64,000 nucleotides of DNA from Hypericum androsaemum (GCA_963995505.1 OZ023180.1:14956689-15020688); one strand, 5' to 3'. Shown: positions 37,766 through 51,410, numbered from the stretch's first letter. The notes: generated from the letters alone by a model not told the origin. Numbers and translations are program-made.

Positions 37766-40700
37766 ATGGCAACCGTAACACACGACAACGCCGAGCAAGA
37801 ACAATCGTCAAGAACCGAAGAAGCCATCCAAGACCAGCCAAACATCACCAACCGGAGAAAGAAGAAACTACTAGACGAAGACCATGAAGAAGGAGAAGAG
37901 CAGGATCCTTCGGTGGAGAAGGTGTTCGAGGGGAAGCCGGTGCCCTCATGGACAGAGCAACTGACGTTCCGGGCGTTCGCGGTGAGCTTCGTGTTGGGGG
38001 TGCTGTTCAGCTTCATAGTGATGAAGCTGAACCTGACGACAGGGATCATCCCTTCGCTTAACGTGTCCGCTGGGCTGTTAGGGTTCTTCCTCGTCAAGAG
38101 CTGGACCAAGGTTCTCAGTAAAGCTGGCTTCTTGAAGCAGCCCTTTACCCGCCAGGAGAATACCGTCATCCAGACTTGCATCGTCGCCACCTCAGGGATC
38201 GCCTTTAGCGGTAAGTAAGAGATGGGATCCGATTGCCACGTGTATTTTTGATTGATTCTCTCAGAACCCAGATCCAATTAGGTGCATGCATGTACGTACG
38301 TACGTTCGTCACCCTGAAAAATGTCGCTTCAAATTTCGCCTGGATGTCTCATCTCTCTCGTTCTCTCATCATTTTGTTAGAGTCGAATACGTCGGGTTCT
38401 ATTCTAAAGATGGTCTAATGATGTTTTTATATTAGTAAATTTTGAACCAAGAGTTGTGAACTCAATTTGTTTACTAGTTATATCAACTCCTATTGATCTT
38501 GTATCGAGAATAACACATTGCTTAGTATAAGAGTGGTGAACTAGTTTATAGGTGTTGAAAATTCACCAAATCATTGTCTTAAGGTTTTGAGTTTGATACG
38601 GAGATTCTAACAAGATATCAGAGCGGGTTAATCCCGTGTCCATTATTGTACTCGCACGACCTCCATTTCTCACACATTGGTGAAATCAAAGTCCATGGAT
38701 ATGATTAATGTGAAATAACATGTTAAATTCATGCAAATTTTAGTCCAATGGATATGATTAATGTGAAATAACATGTTCTGTGTGCTTCGGGATAATGCAC
38801 CAAGATATTTATCTGAGTTTGATATGAAAATTCTTAACGCTTTTACATGCCACATTAGTATAGATCCTTGTGATCATGTTTGAAGAGAAAGAAGGTATGC
38901 AAAATTTGCCTGTATTTCTTCTTTGACGGTGATTAATGTACTGGATTTTAGCATATTAATTTACTGTTTTATATTCCTCAATGAGCTGCAGGTGGATTCG
39001 GAAGTTACCTATTCGCTATGAGTGGCGAAATCGCAAAACAGACGGCTGAGACCAAAAGTGATCAGAATATAAAAGACCCATCATTGGGATGGATTATCGG
39101 ATTCCTATTTGTTGTTAGCTTCCTCGGCCTCTGTTCTGTGGTGCCTCTTCGCAAGGTAACATATATATATGTATACTGCAATTTGCAGCCTGCAGAAACA
39201 CTAATTAACTAGATGTCGCGTAGAAGCTTTCGGGCTTCTTATTACATGGTATCAGAGCGTGCGACATGTTGTTGATTCACACAGCTTCGCGGGATAATGA
39301 TAATAGACCTGCATTTGTTTCTTACTAAATGTTTGATGTAGTTTCTTCTCATTTCAGATAATGATAATAGACTTCAAGTTGATATACCCGAGTGGCACTG
39401 CAACTGCCCACCTTATAAATAGCTTCCACACTCCTCATGGTGCCAAGCTAGCCAAGTAAGCCTTTTCATCGATTTTCGCTCGTCGAAACTATGATCCACT
39501 GCTAGTATGAGCAGGACATGAGATTCTCATCATCTCTACCGTAATGATGCAGGAAGCAAGTGAAAGCATTGGGCAGGTTTTTTGGCATCAGCTTCTTTTG
39601 GGGTTTCTTTCAGTGGTTTTTCACTGCAGGGGATGGTTGTGGTTTTGCCAGCTTCCCTACCTTGGGCCTCGCAGCGTACAAGCAAAGGTACGTACGAGTA
39701 GAAAGCGAAGTTGGTCCAAGTAACACGCGACTTGAAGTTGCTAATTATTTTTCTTGTAATTGTGGGAGAACAGATTTTATTTCGACTTCTCTGCTACATA
39801 TGTGGGAGTTGGGATGATATGTCCTTATATCATCAACATATCTCTACTAGTAGGTGCAGTTCTATCATGGGGAGTAATGTGGCCTCTCATAAACAACCAG
39901 AAAGGCCACTGGTATTCTGCAGACCTCAGCTCTAATAGTCTCCAAGGCTTACAAGGCTACAAGGTACAGATCGTTACGCTTCGGATCGAGACATATTGTC
40001 TGCATACTAAGAAGGTCTTCATCTTTTTCTCAGGTCTTTATAGCCATTGCTATGATCCTCGGCGACGGTATCTACAACTTCTTCAAAGTCTTGGGACACA
40101 CCATCTATGGCCTACAAAAGCAATTGAAGGATAAAAAACTCGGGACCGTCCTCCCGGTTGCTAATAAAGAGGAGACGTCGGACGTTCCTTCGTTGTCCTA
40201 CGATGATCAGAAGCGAAAGGAACTCTTCTTGAAGGATCAAATTCCGACTTGGTTCGCCGTTGGAGCCTATGTCGTGATCGCGATTATCTCAATCATCACG
40301 GTTCCTCACATCTTCCCGCCACTCAAATGGTACCACATTGTCGTCATCTACATCATCGCACCGGTACTGGCGTTCTGCAATGCGTATGGATGTGGCCTGA
40401 CGGATTGGTCCTTGGCGTCAACCTACGGAAAGCTAGCCATCTTCGCGATCGGCTCGTGGGCCGGGGAGTCTCATGGGGGCATCCTGGCAGGTCTGGCCGC
40501 GTGCGGGGTCATGATGAACATCGTATCCACAGCATCCGACCTGACGCAGGATTTCAAGACAGGGTACATGACACTAGCCTCGCCGAGATCAATGTTTGTG
40601 AGCCAAGTCATCGGAACCGCAATGGGCTGCGTGATCTCCCCCTGCGTGTTTTGGATCTTCTACAAGGCGTTCCCCGATCTAGGCCAGAACACGTCGCAAT

Positions 40701-41143
40701 ATCCGGCCCCGTACGCGCAAGTATACCGAAACATGTCGATCCTCGGAGTGGAAGGCTTCTCAGCATTGCCAAAACACTGCCTCACACTCTGCTTCATAGC
40801 CTTCTTTGCTGCAATAGCCATAAACGGGGTACGAGACGCGGTCGGGAAGCGAAGGGCGATGTACATCCCGCTCCCGATGGCGATGGCGATCCCGTTCTAC
40901 CTCGGCGGGTACTTCGCCATCGACATGTGCGTGGGGAGCCTGATACTGTACGTGTGGAGGAGGGTGAACAAGGCCAAGGCGGACGCGTTTGCTCCCGCGG
41001 TTGCTTCAGGGCTGATCTGTGGAGATGGGATATGGACGCTGCCCAGCTCCGTACTTGCATTGGCTGGAGTGAACCCTCCAATCTGCATGAAGTTCTTGTC
41101 CAGGAAGACAAATACCGCGGTTGATCACTTCTTGGGCAACTAA
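37766..41143 (+). CDS. YSL7: Yellow stripe-like transporter, YSL7-type (OPT family)
   Basis: Six exons, 37766-38210, 38992-39155, 39358-39455, 39553-39687, 39774-39963 and 40034-41143, join to 713 aa, normal for YSL proteins. An acidic cytosolic N-terminus ([19 protein letters not shown]) precedes about 14 predicted membrane helices. Typical OPT/YSL blocks are [115 protein letters not shown] and [23 protein letters not shown] proteins co-transport protons with metal-nicotianamine complexes or small peptides across plasma or inner membranes. The [20 protein letters not shown] region and missing variable loops suggest the YSL5/7/8 group, whose metal transport is least certain. Introns 1 and 2 contain retroelement scraps. 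Confidence 0.94.
38430..38780 (+). mobile_element. LTR/TRIM remnant in YSL intron 1
   Basis: ATTCTAACA is followed by AGATATCAGAGCGGGTTAA near 38608-38630, like an LTR end plus a primer-binding site (ATATCAGAGC resembles TGGTATCAGAGC). A segment GGATATGATTAATGTGAAAT is repeated (near 38698 and 38753). A similar ATGGTATCAGAGCG lies in intron 2 at about 39247. No full element remains. Confidence 0.4.
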
Positions 41144-41714
41144 GATTCTCATTATCATATCCATGTCTTTGGTGCAATTGGACCATTTAGTTTTTCCTCC
41201 CCTTGAAACTCTGCTCTATGTTTGTTTTCTGAATAAATTGGTATATATAGTTCTGAATTCGTATATATATATTGTTAATATTTCAGGCCACTGCATTTGG
41301 TCAACTTCGTGATCATAGTTATCTACCATGTGTAACCAGCTTGCCTCTTCCTTATGTTTCTCCTCTAAATTCCTTTTTTTTATTTATTTTTTTTAAAAAA
41401 TATTTGAATACCGACTAATTTAGATTTGAAATTTAAATTTTTATTTGCTTCATAGCTCTTACCATCTTACGTATTAAAATTGGGAGACAACCATAACCCA
41501 TGAATAAAAGACTCTGTGTTGGTAAAAGATTGAATTTTCAATTAAAGTCGCGGTATTGTAAAATTTGTAATCGTGATGGGTACTAAAAAAAAAGACTTTT
41601 CACAATAAGATTTCTTGCAATATTGATTAATAATTCTGATTAGCGAGGAAATCAATTAGGGGCAGTTTTTGCAAAATATTAATTCAAATAGCGGAATATC
41701 GAATAAAAAAGAAA
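41144..41714. other. 3' flank of the YSL gene; no gene seen
   Basis: 3'UTR-like sequence with AATAAA-type signals (GAATAAATTGG near 41232) and AT-rich spacer. Confidence 0.5.
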
Positions 41715-42100
41715 TAATTAAAGAACCCTGATGTTTGGTATATTCGGTGATCAGCCCTTTGTCTTACGGAAATTGATTAAAAACTCTCCGAAGTTTGGTT
41801 TTCTTGTACTCTCATATCCTTCGCTGACGTCAGTATATATATTTTCTTTTTTTTCATAGAAATGAAAAAAATATTCTTGGAAAAAACAAAAAAGGGTGTA
41901 GTTCACTTCACTGTCACTGATAGGGGCAGAGTACCGAATATAACAAACACCAAATTTTGGGAATTTTTGACATCAGCAAGGGACGGATCTGAGAGTACAA
42001 TAAAACCAAAATTCTGGGAGTTTTTAATCGATTTCTGTAAGACAGAGAACTGAGAACCGAATGTACCAAATATCAGAGGCCTGACAATAATTATCCAAAA
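41715..42100. mobile_element. Short fold-back element E, about 125-bp inverted arms
   Basis: The left arm (41725-41850) reads CCTGATGTTTGGTATATTCG, then TTGTCTTACGGAAATTGATT. The right arm (to about 42100) is its inverted copy, with CCGAATGTACCAAATATCAG and AATCGATTTCTGTAAGACA. Almost no spacer remains. Its arms match those of the composite at 22090-24425. The NBS1 gene starts less than 200 bp downstream. Confidence 0.75.
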
Positions 42101-42279
42101 AAAGGTATAAGTAGGTGGGACGTGAAATAATGAAACTATAAACTGCAATCTGTGACTGTGCGGAGAAAAACAAATAGGACGAAAAAGTAAAACCCCCGCT
42201 CTCTCTCGTGGGAAAGTTCAAGAGACCTTAAACCCTCGCCAAAACCACCCAACCGAGTTTTGTTGATGCCAAGCTCAGA

Positions 42280-45200
42280 ATGGTGTGGGCCCTCGTTCCA
42301 GATGATCCTCTCTCAGGTACGCCCCTCGCTCCATTTTTCTTCATTCGGGTTCCACTTTGCTTCGGGTAAATTTGTATACCATGTATACACCTGCCTGCCG
42401 TGGATTGAATCACGAACCTCCATCAAATTGTGAACGTTTTGTACCCTTAGGTTAAATGCTCTTTGGCTCGGGTTGTTGTTATATATTTGCTTCTTCGCAT
42501 AAAGACTCGAAATTTAGTGTCTTCGCATCCATAATGTTATATGGTTGGCTTTTGGGGGAATGATTTAAGAGCGAGACTGCCTTAGATTCTTAGCTTTTCT
42601 TCGTTCTGCATCATCTGCGCTGTGGAATTGGAATGGTTTTGGGAGCAGGAAGGCGGTATTGGATCGATTGCGCGATCAGACGGATCGATGAACTGCTGAT
42701 CGATATTGTTGGTTTCTATGATGAAAGCTTTGACTTACTGGCACTGTGATTTGTTTCCAGGTGAAGATAAGTACTATATCTTTAGGAAGGGGACCTACAA
42801 CGTCGGTCGAAAAGGTGAGCAATGCTGGTCTTTGATCATTCCAGAGGGCGGATTCGAAGTCACTTCACTTGTTTGGAGCAGCACGAAGAAACCAACAAGT
42901 CTCGGGTTTGCTTTACTTGTCTTCATATTCATGTTAATGGAACTAAACTTGTGCTTTTGCTTTGTAGGTTGTGATGTTATTATAAAGATAGACAAAGCGG
43001 TGTCGCGAATCCACGCCGAAATAATTGTTGATGACATGTCCGTTTTGGACCCGCTAGTAAGTGAAGTTAAATTGCCCCACAGAATTAGGATCAAAGATTG
43101 CTCAAAGTATGGAACATCCATTACCAGAAGTCGTGGGCTCCAGGAAAAGGTGCACGAGCTTAAGAACAGAGAAACTGAGTTAAAAGATGGAGATGTTATC
43201 TTATTTGGAACTGGTAATGCAAAATACAGGTAAGGATGTCCTTCTATACATATTTTCGGAGTTTTGGCATTCGTAGAACTCTTTTTCGTCCATAGAAGAA
43301 AGGAGCAATCCTTATTTATTTGGTCTCAGTTATCAAACATGCACACTCCAATGAATTTTCTTCCTGGAATTATGTGGCAGGTTCTCTTTTGTTCCGTTTG
43401 TGTTCTTTCTCTACAGCATTGACTCTTTGCAAGTTAAAGCTTCTCTCCGGGACAAAGCTGCTTCAATTGGTGAGTGCTCGATTTGATGTCTATAATCACT
43501 TCATTCAAGAAAAGGAACTCTGTAATCATGAATTCGCATGCTTTTATCATACTATGACATACTGTTATATTTTTCATGATTTAATTCCTTTTTTTTTTGT
43601 ATATGAACAGAAAATTTCAAAATTAGCTTATGCCATGTTGTTTATAATAGTTTTTGAAACTTTGAAGAGGATGGAAACAAACTTGCTAGATGACCAAAAA
43701 CCTGAAACAACTTGGAAAAAATAGCCCAAACTTGAGTTGAGCTAAAACAAAAAATCGCACTTGACCAAGCAACTGAAACTTGAATGAACAAAATTTTGAA
43801 AAGTGAAAAAGCTATGCTATGCTGCCCGCGAAAACCCCTGCAATGAATGACATGATACCTTTTTCCTTCCTGCTTTCCCAATCTACCTGCCTGCCTTCTT
43901 TCCCAGACATACATCTTGTGCATTTCGCTACTGCTGATAGCTTCTATCTACCACTACAGGTGCTCGTGTTGTTGACCATTTTAGTGAAGAGTGCACGCAT
44001 GTATTGGTTGATGAACTCACGCCAGTGAAAGAAGAACTCTTTGATGCAATTATCTCTGAGAAGTGTGTTATCCTGCAGAGTTGGATAGAGGTATGCTGTC
44101 GCTGTTTTTCCAGGTCCTGTATGCCACTTAGATGTTCAACCGCCAAACCTTAATGATTTGGATTCATGTCAGTTGGCATTTAATTCATCTAAAACTAACC
44201 TCAAACTTTTATTCTCGACAAAGATAGAGATTACAATGAAATGCAACTGTCTCAATCTCATTAGTCCTTTTGGTTCAGTTTCTTGCAGCAAAAAGCATCA
44301 GCTCAGAATTTCCTAGCTGCAGTTCGTAAGTACTCCTGCGATCAGCTCGTGGAATTTTTTTCTGATTACTTTTATCTTTTTTTTCTGAGGATGCCAATAT
44401 TTAGTCAATATGTGCATTTTTCTTCTTCAGCTATGTTCCAACACTAACCCTGGGAGGAGTAACTGTTAAGGTTGTAGAACCGAAAGCTCGTGCAAACTGC
44501 TTGGAAGGATACACTTGTATACTGGATTCCCAAGATAAGGTGATTGAGTTCAAGCTTCTACATTTTTAGTTTCTTAGATGTTGCATTATCAGCTAATTAT
44601 AAAAGATTACAATACTTAATTGCAAATTGAAGGATATACACAGTCATGTACCTGAATTTGTCAATAATTGGGTATTCTTTTAAAACCATGCTCTCTGTGC
44701 TCCTTGATGCTGTGAAGCTCTAGTGGATGTCTGTCTCTGTTTCTTCTTGAAATCTATGAAATGTGCCAATAGGCCCAAGATCCAGAACAATAGAGTGCGG
44801 TGTCTAAAATCACAGTGAAGGACTATTGGCTCAGTTCTATGATTTTCTTCACAGATGTTCTTTTGATGATTCGGGCCTTTGATTTCCATTTTTATAAGTT
44901 TTAAAAAATTCAGAATGTTCCTTCTATTTGGATTTGATGATCACATGGTATATAAGCACTTTAGGCGCGTGGCACCCTTGACTGTGCTACAATTAACTCG
45001 ATTTGTTGTCTTTGCAATTGTTTGGATTGAAAGAAGAGTACTGCCCCTCTTCAACAAAGAAGAACCTTTCAACTGTAGTACTTGTGCACATCATAGTTAA
45101 CTATGCAACAAGATACTCAACTGAGGTCTTTCAATTGTACAAGCTTATTTTGCACATACGAGATAGTAGAGCTTTCTTGACATTAAGCTGGAAAACAGAC

Positions 45201-47060
45201 TTTGGTTTTGATTTCTGTATTTTCTTGGGGTTTCCACAGTATAAGTTTGAGGGCAAATTACATTCTCTTCTACAAGTTTGTGGCACAAAGATACTCTCAA
45301 CTGAAGATTTTTGTTCAAGTAGCCAGGTAAATTGTCCATGATTTTTATTGAACACGTGGTTCTGGATTTTTAGATATGAAAATCATCCTTGTAAATCACA
45401 TTACTTGAACGGAATCATCATTTTCAAGTCTTTTTTCCTCTTAACATCTATTCGTTGAGTGCCATGCAGGGATTCAATCAGGATGAACATAATTGCATGA
45501 TTTGTATCATCCCAACTGGTTCTTCAGACAAGTTCAATCGCTTCAGCAATTTGAGTTTGTTTTCTAGAGTAAATGAGGTGGATGTGATATGTGCTGTTTT
45601 GTCAGGGCATCTAGATTCGTCCATTTTGATATCACCTTCCGGTTAGTTTTCTTTCATTGTTTGCAGTCTTTTTATCGTTTGATCGTATTGGTGCTATCAA
45701 CTTTTATTTTCTCTTACCAGCAGTGATCTCAATGGATTGCCGCTGCATCTGACAATTTTCCTAATGCGGAATATCATGTTTGCAAGATGGACAAGACTAA
45801 TTCCTAAATCAATATAGAACTGAATTGAAATATGAACGACTCTACTTTATACTATATTGAGATTATCAAGCTCATATTCTTATGTTTTCTCGTGAGGTTT
45901 CCCTCCAATTAAGGGTGTCAAACCCATGTTTAATGCACAAGATGGGGCAATTCTCTTCTTTTCTATCCCACCGACTCCTATTGATGGAACTTGAAACCTT
46001 GATGTGTCACCTCTCATTTTCACGCTTTTGAGACACCATAATTGTAGCAACGTTATGCTTGTTTTGCTGGGGAAAATCCCTGTGTCCATTAAGGATTAAT
46101 GCTCTGATTTTCCTTTATCAATCTGAAGATCTTACTTGAGATGCATATTTCTACAGTGATCATTTCATCATCATGCTCAACAGATGAGACAATAGTAGCA
46201 GATTCTGATGCAGAAACAGAAACCGCAACCTCGGATAAATGTGCCGTTGAAGAAATCAACGTGAAAAGTGTTGAGAGCAATGAAATCTTTGTGGAGAAAG
46301 CTGAAATGTCCACCATTCACCATTCTACAATCACGAACAATAATCCTGCTCCGCATGCCATGGATCTTGATGCAGGAATGACCGTGAGGAGGCAGAAACA
46401 GGAACTGGCAGATGATGGAAATACCGATGTCATTTACAGTGAAAATTTAATTGTTAGACATACGAATTTTAAAACCTCAAACAATTCGCGCAGTGGAGAG
46501 CTTCCAAATTTCAAATGCTTTAGGAAGGTAACAGTGGTGGTCTTCTCTTCTTCGTTCTTTTCTATTTCCTTGTACGCACATTTGGTTTTCCAGCCTGCTT
46601 TCTCTTTGCTGTTGCTCTTGAAGTTCCTGTTGACTGTATTTCATTCCAGAAACACGCTCAGTCCGGGAATAGTTTCAACAATCTAATTCCGTTTTCGAAG
46701 TATCCTTACAAGTAAGGCTACTGCCCCTCAGTTTTGTTGATAGCTTCTTGAACATTACTAGGCGATCATAATGACGGGCAATTTTCTCATGTCCTTGGTA
46801 GGGGCTCTGAGTATGAGAACGACGACATGCGTGAATCTCTGAAAGAAGAGAAAAAGCGGAAGCAGTTGGAAGCTGTTGCAGAAGACTTATTCAACAATGA
46901 AAAGGTGATTGACGCTTGACAATATTATGAATCATGTTCTATGCACTTAATATGCAGGGAAACAGGCATGACCTTAAACGAACTTGCTCGGTCTAAACGT
47001 CTGCAGGGAAGACGAAAGGGCGTGGCTGGCTCTCTTCGCGGACTTCTAACCCGCAGGTAG
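42280..47060 (+). CDS. NBS1: Nibrin (NBS1), MRN complex DNA-damage protein
   Basis: Thirteen exons join to 525 aa: 42280-42316, 42761-42814, 42968-43229, 43381-43469, 43960-44090, 44279-44325, 44431-44539, 45240-45326, 45470-45641, 46157-46527, 46650-46711, 46802-46904 and 47007-47060. The FHA domain lies in the first about 110 residues, with YNVGRKG (25-31) and SRIH (43-46), the phospho-Thr-binding positions, and KYGT. A BRCT-like part follows (ASIGARVVDHFSEECTHVLV, ISEKCVILQSWIE). The middle is acidic and variable. The end, RKQLEAVAEDLFNNEKGRRK, resembles the conserved basic tail of plant NBS1. Nibrin binds MRE11-RAD50 in the nucleus, senses double-strand breaks and recruits ATM. The order of blocks and length agree with Arabidopsis NBS1. 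No stop or slip was found, so it looks functional. Confidence 0.92.
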
Positions 47061-47430
47061 AAGTGGTGTGAAAGAAACACCGAAATGGCGGTCGCTGCTG
47101 CTGGTGTAGCAGATAATTCTTCCATGGTAACCACACGCTTTCTCCACCCGGGTGAAAGGAGGTCCATATTTTTGTTCGATGCTCTCTTTTGCCAGACGAC
47201 CTGTCGTCTAGTTGTTTTGAAATCGGTGCAGATGTACATAAACGACATATAAGCTACCAAAATAGCTAGCTACTCCAACAAACATCCAATTAGCTGTTTT
47301 AATATCCGTAAGAGCGTTTTAACTCCAACAAAAAAATCATCAAATTATTTGGTTCAAGTATATAAATATATTATTATGTATAATATGAAACTAGATCTTG
47401 ATCTCTAATTTAGAGCTATTATAAAATTTA
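47061..47430. other. 3' flank of NBS1; no gene seen
   Basis: Noncoding sequence turning AT-rich. TAGCTACTCCAACAAACATCC-like phrases (AACTCCAACAAA) occur twice near 47265 and 47320. Confidence 0.5.
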
Positions 47431-48645
47431 GGGAAAAGTCCACTTTAGTATCCTGTGGTATCGCCCAAATCACTTTAGTACCTTGTGGTAAAAAATCGAC
47501 CAATCGAGTCATACTTATTCCAATTAACATCAAAAAGGGCCTCGGGCAGCTGCCCGGATCCGCCCGAACCCTGCCCGGACTACGTGGCCAGCAACGTCAC
47601 CAAAACTTGATGACGTGGCACCACGTCACCTCTTCTTCTTCTTCTTCTTATCACCGTCGCCGCCACCACCTTCTTCGTGAAACCCACCTGACAAATCAAA
47701 CCACCCAAAATGTACTTCCAATTCTCGGCTAGAAGGATGATCTCCGTTGTTGTCTCTGCACATACTCTCTTCCAAAGCTTAACCACACAAAAAAAGAGAC
47801 AAACAAAACCTTTATCAGATCAAAAAAGCACAACCACATCACCAATTCAACTCCACAACTCTAAAAGGTGGAATCTTCGAACCAAAGAGGCAAAAAGCAA
47901 CGAAACCCAGAAGAGAATAAAAACCCATAAAGGTCCTACCTTTGCACCCTCCCGGCTAAGGTAATGAGTCATTATTGCTGGTTTTATTTGCAGATTCTGT
48001 GGTTCCTCTTCAAATTAATGTTTCTAATACCGCCGAAGCTTATTATTGTTATTGTTGAAGTTGTTGTTGGAGTATAACTACAACTTCCACACTACTTCAA
48101 AACCTAATCTTTGTTTAAGGTCAACGTCGTCGTCGTTCTAATCTTTCCTTAACTCCCCCAAAACTTAAAAGCTCAAACTTTCCTTTTCCTAAAAAAAAAA
48201 TTGGAACCCACTTCCTCAAACCGATCAAGGAAGCAAACCCACAAGCGAAAAGGCAAGGATCTAACTCGAAGCCTTCCAAATATTGCAAAAGAAAACACGG
48301 TTTGAGGTTGAAGAAGGGACCGTTTGTCTGAAGACAGTTTGAGATTTGATGAGGGAGGAACAAAAGGAGAACGACTTTTATATTCGTTGTCGAGGGGAAG
48401 GAAAAGGAAAATTCAATTTCGGAGACCCGGAGAGAAGGAAGTTAAAGTGGAGAGTGGAGGAGGAGACGATGGTGGCGGAGACGAAGAAGGTGGTGGCGGC
48501 GACGGTGATAAGAAGAAGAAGAAGAAGAAGAAGAAGAGGTGACGTGGCGCCAAATAGTTCGGGCAGGGTTCGGGCGGGTCCGGGCAGCTCCGGGCAGCTG
48601 CCCGAGGCCCTTTTCGATGTTAATTGGAATAAGTATGACTCGATT
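47431..48645. mobile_element. Fold-back Mutator-like element B, right end truncated
   Basis: The left end GGGAAAAGTCCACTTTAGTA is of the same type as element A. The arm from about 47508 (CGAGTCATACTTATTCC, GGGCCTCGGGCAGCTGCCCG, a TTC microsatellite) is inverted at 48480-48645 (AAGAAG tract, CGGGCAGCTGCCCGAGGCCC, GGAATAAGTATGACTCGATT). The right copy stops there, lacking the outer 75 bp. The interior (47690-48470) has gene-like, weakly coding sequence in both directions but no recognised family. Confidence 0.72.
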
Positions 48646-50764
48646 GCTATCTCTACGAAGGGGTGAACAAAAGAACTACGATCCAAATCGAAATCAATTT
48701 TTTTATTTTTGGTCCAAAATCTGATCTCAAATTATAATAATTTTGGTTCTCGGTTACTCGAACCAAAGAGAACCTAACCGAGCCATGTCTTGTGTGTAAC
48801 GATTTAGAATGTTGAATTAATTTTGTATTCTTGACTTTTTTTTTTCTTAAGAGAAACTACAATGTTAAAAACTATTTGAAATTGTTCAGTGGTTTGTGTT
48901 TTGATCATAACAAACTTTTGAGAATATGTTGCATACGTATATTTTATAACTACTAACTCATCTAATAAAACGTTTTACAACTATAAATTTTTTATTTTTA
49001 CATTCATTCGGTTTATTCAGTTCCAAACCGGATCTAACAAGAAATTTTAATCTGATTCTAGGTTAGATCCTCCCTTACTTTGGTTGAAATTTTAACAAGA
49101 AATTTCACATTTCTCGGTTTGATATTACAAAAGGGAAAACGGTAAGGCTAGACTTGAAAAACCCATAATTTGAATGAATAATGACAAGATTCCAAGTTAC
49201 AAATTTTCTTCCTGAAGTTGTCATGGATTTATGGATTGTCTCATTTAAAAGTCAAATAATTTCTTTATAGTCAAATAACGATAAAGTTGCCAAGTTCTAT
49301 ACTTTGCTTATGTGAATATGAACACGTAGAATCGTGAGGAGAAAAATATATTGCTTGCGACCGATTATTAAGTTTTTTAGAGAGAAGAAACTTAGAATAC
49401 AGAACAACAATAATTACAATGATAAATATTCGTGCATATTTTTTTATTACAAGTTGTTGAATCGAAAATTTGATTATCTCCATCCAGCATTGAACTTATT
49501 TGAAATCGAGATCTATGTCACTCATGCAACCACTTTATATCGGATGACACATGAGATGACTCATGCCAATTATCTACTTTAAATTATTATTTTGTTCTAG
49601 AAGGTCGTGGGTGTGCAGTACCCCAAATAGTACGAATGAAGCCCGGCTGCGACAATTTTTTTCGTTTACTGAAATTTTTTCGTTCTAATATACAAGAGTG
49701 TTATATTTTTTAATAGTTTGAATTTGAGATCTATTGATTAAGCTAGAATTATGTTTTTACTAAGTGACCTCGACAATTTTTTATTAAGTGACTCGATGAT
49801 TGATTTAAGTATTTGTTAGTTATTAATTAAATAAAATATGGATAAATTCATACTAGTACTCTATAATTTCACGCGTTTTTAACTTAGTACCATATAGTTT
49901 AGTTTTCGTGAAAACTCTGTTGCAAAAAAGACAAAATAAACTATAAGAGTACCTGATATTTTTTTTAATAAGTAAAATTTTATTTATTAAAAAATAAAAA
50001 ACCTAAATAGTAATTAATTAAAGTTACTATTGATTACAAGTGTTCTTAGAAGATGTTCATAGATTCATCACAAAATGTTTGAAAAGGAAATTTTCTTCCA
50101 TGTTTATCTAGCTGAAATGTGCTCATGAGCACTTGTAATGAATAATAAATTTAATTACATACTATTTAGACGATTTATTTTTGAATAAATAAAATTTTAA
50201 TTGTTCAAAAATTATAAGATTAGAAACGGGTGAAATTACACAAATATCCCTTTCTATCTAAATATCTTAACAAACTGAATTACGCACAAGATAGATTTCC
50301 GAGTCAACAAGAGTTGCTTTCCACGCGACCAAGTGGCTATTATTGACTTATGTCTGGCTTGGACCAAAAATGTCAATTGTTTGGTCAAGTTGGGACGCGT
50401 CCAAGCATGCTTTTTTCAATGAAACATGCAAACTACGTTGGACGCAGCTTAAAAAACACATTTCGTCAAATGATACAAGACATATTCAAAATTGAAGAAA
50501 ATTTAAAATTTAATTTTTGTCAGCTATAATTATTAGTATAATTTTTTAAATAAAAGTAATTACGTAAGCGCGACAACAAATTTACGCAACTAGCATTTTT
50601 TAAACACAGTATCGAAATAATGCAGACTAACGCAAAGCAATATGGATAAAAAGATACTAGCGAGAACTGATTTTTAAATTGGAAGAGAATTATGTTTCGT
50701 AGTCTTGAGTTTTAAATTTTATTTCATAGAAAACTGATCTCTTAACAGTATCCATAAATAATAT
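48646..50764. other. AT-rich intergenic DNA, no gene seen
   Basis: No coding frame with recognisable protein. TTTTTTTAATAAGTAAAATTT near 49970 recurs near 54253, so a dispersed repeat is likely. Confidence 0.55.
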
Positions 50765-51410
50765 TGTGATATCTCGTTAATGATTTGTTCAGAAAGACTT
50801 AAGTGATTTGATTTATACTATCCATATTAACGAGGTGTACCTCCTTTTTCGTCAAACATCTCAAAAGAATTCAAAGGTTAAACGTGTTCTGGAGTAATTT
50901 CAGGATTGTGACTCCCTGAAAAAAATTTCCATCGTGCACGTGAGTTAGGAAAAAATATACTGGAAGAAGGCTTGTGTTCGTCTGTGAAGATAGTCGGTCA
51001 GATCACGGGACATTACACGTGGTATCAGAGCATGACCTCTACTATTACGGTGTGGTTGGAGGACTAACGAAGTTAAAACTAATGAACTGATCCACACCGA
51101 AAAATGAAAATTTTTTGGATTGTTTTATGTCGCGTGACGAGGACGTCACATATTTAAGGAGGGGTGAATGTGATACCAGTTAATGATCTGTTCAGAAAAC
51201 ATTACGTGATTTTATTTAGAATATCAATATCAACAAGGTGCACATCCTTTTTCGACAAATATCTTGAAAGAAGTTAAACAGTCTTAGAATAATTATAGTA
51301 TGTATGACTTCCTAAAAAATTTTCTAAATTGCGTGTGCATGAGGACAAAACACGTTGGAAAAAATTCGTGTTGATCTGTGCAAACAATAAGTCGCATTAC
51401 GGGATGTACA
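50765..51410 (+). mobile_element. TRIM-type miniature LTR retrotransposon
   Basis: Direct repeats of about 250 bp (50765-51017 and 51169-51410) begin TGTGATA and end in ...TACA/TTACA. Between them lie a perfect primer site TGGTATCAGAGC (51020-51031, tRNA-iMet) and, before the right repeat, a purine tract AAGGAGGGGTGAA. Internal DNA is only about 150 bp, with no gene. Flanks AATAT and AATGT suggest a decayed 5-bp target duplication. The LTRs differ at many sites, so the insertion is old. Confidence 0.85.

Noticed and set aside
40249..41124. A 291-codon frame overlapping the last YSL exon
   Set aside because: Shifted-frame shadow of the GC-rich YSL exon; protein is Arg/His-rich without domain features, while the YSL frame matches the family throughout.
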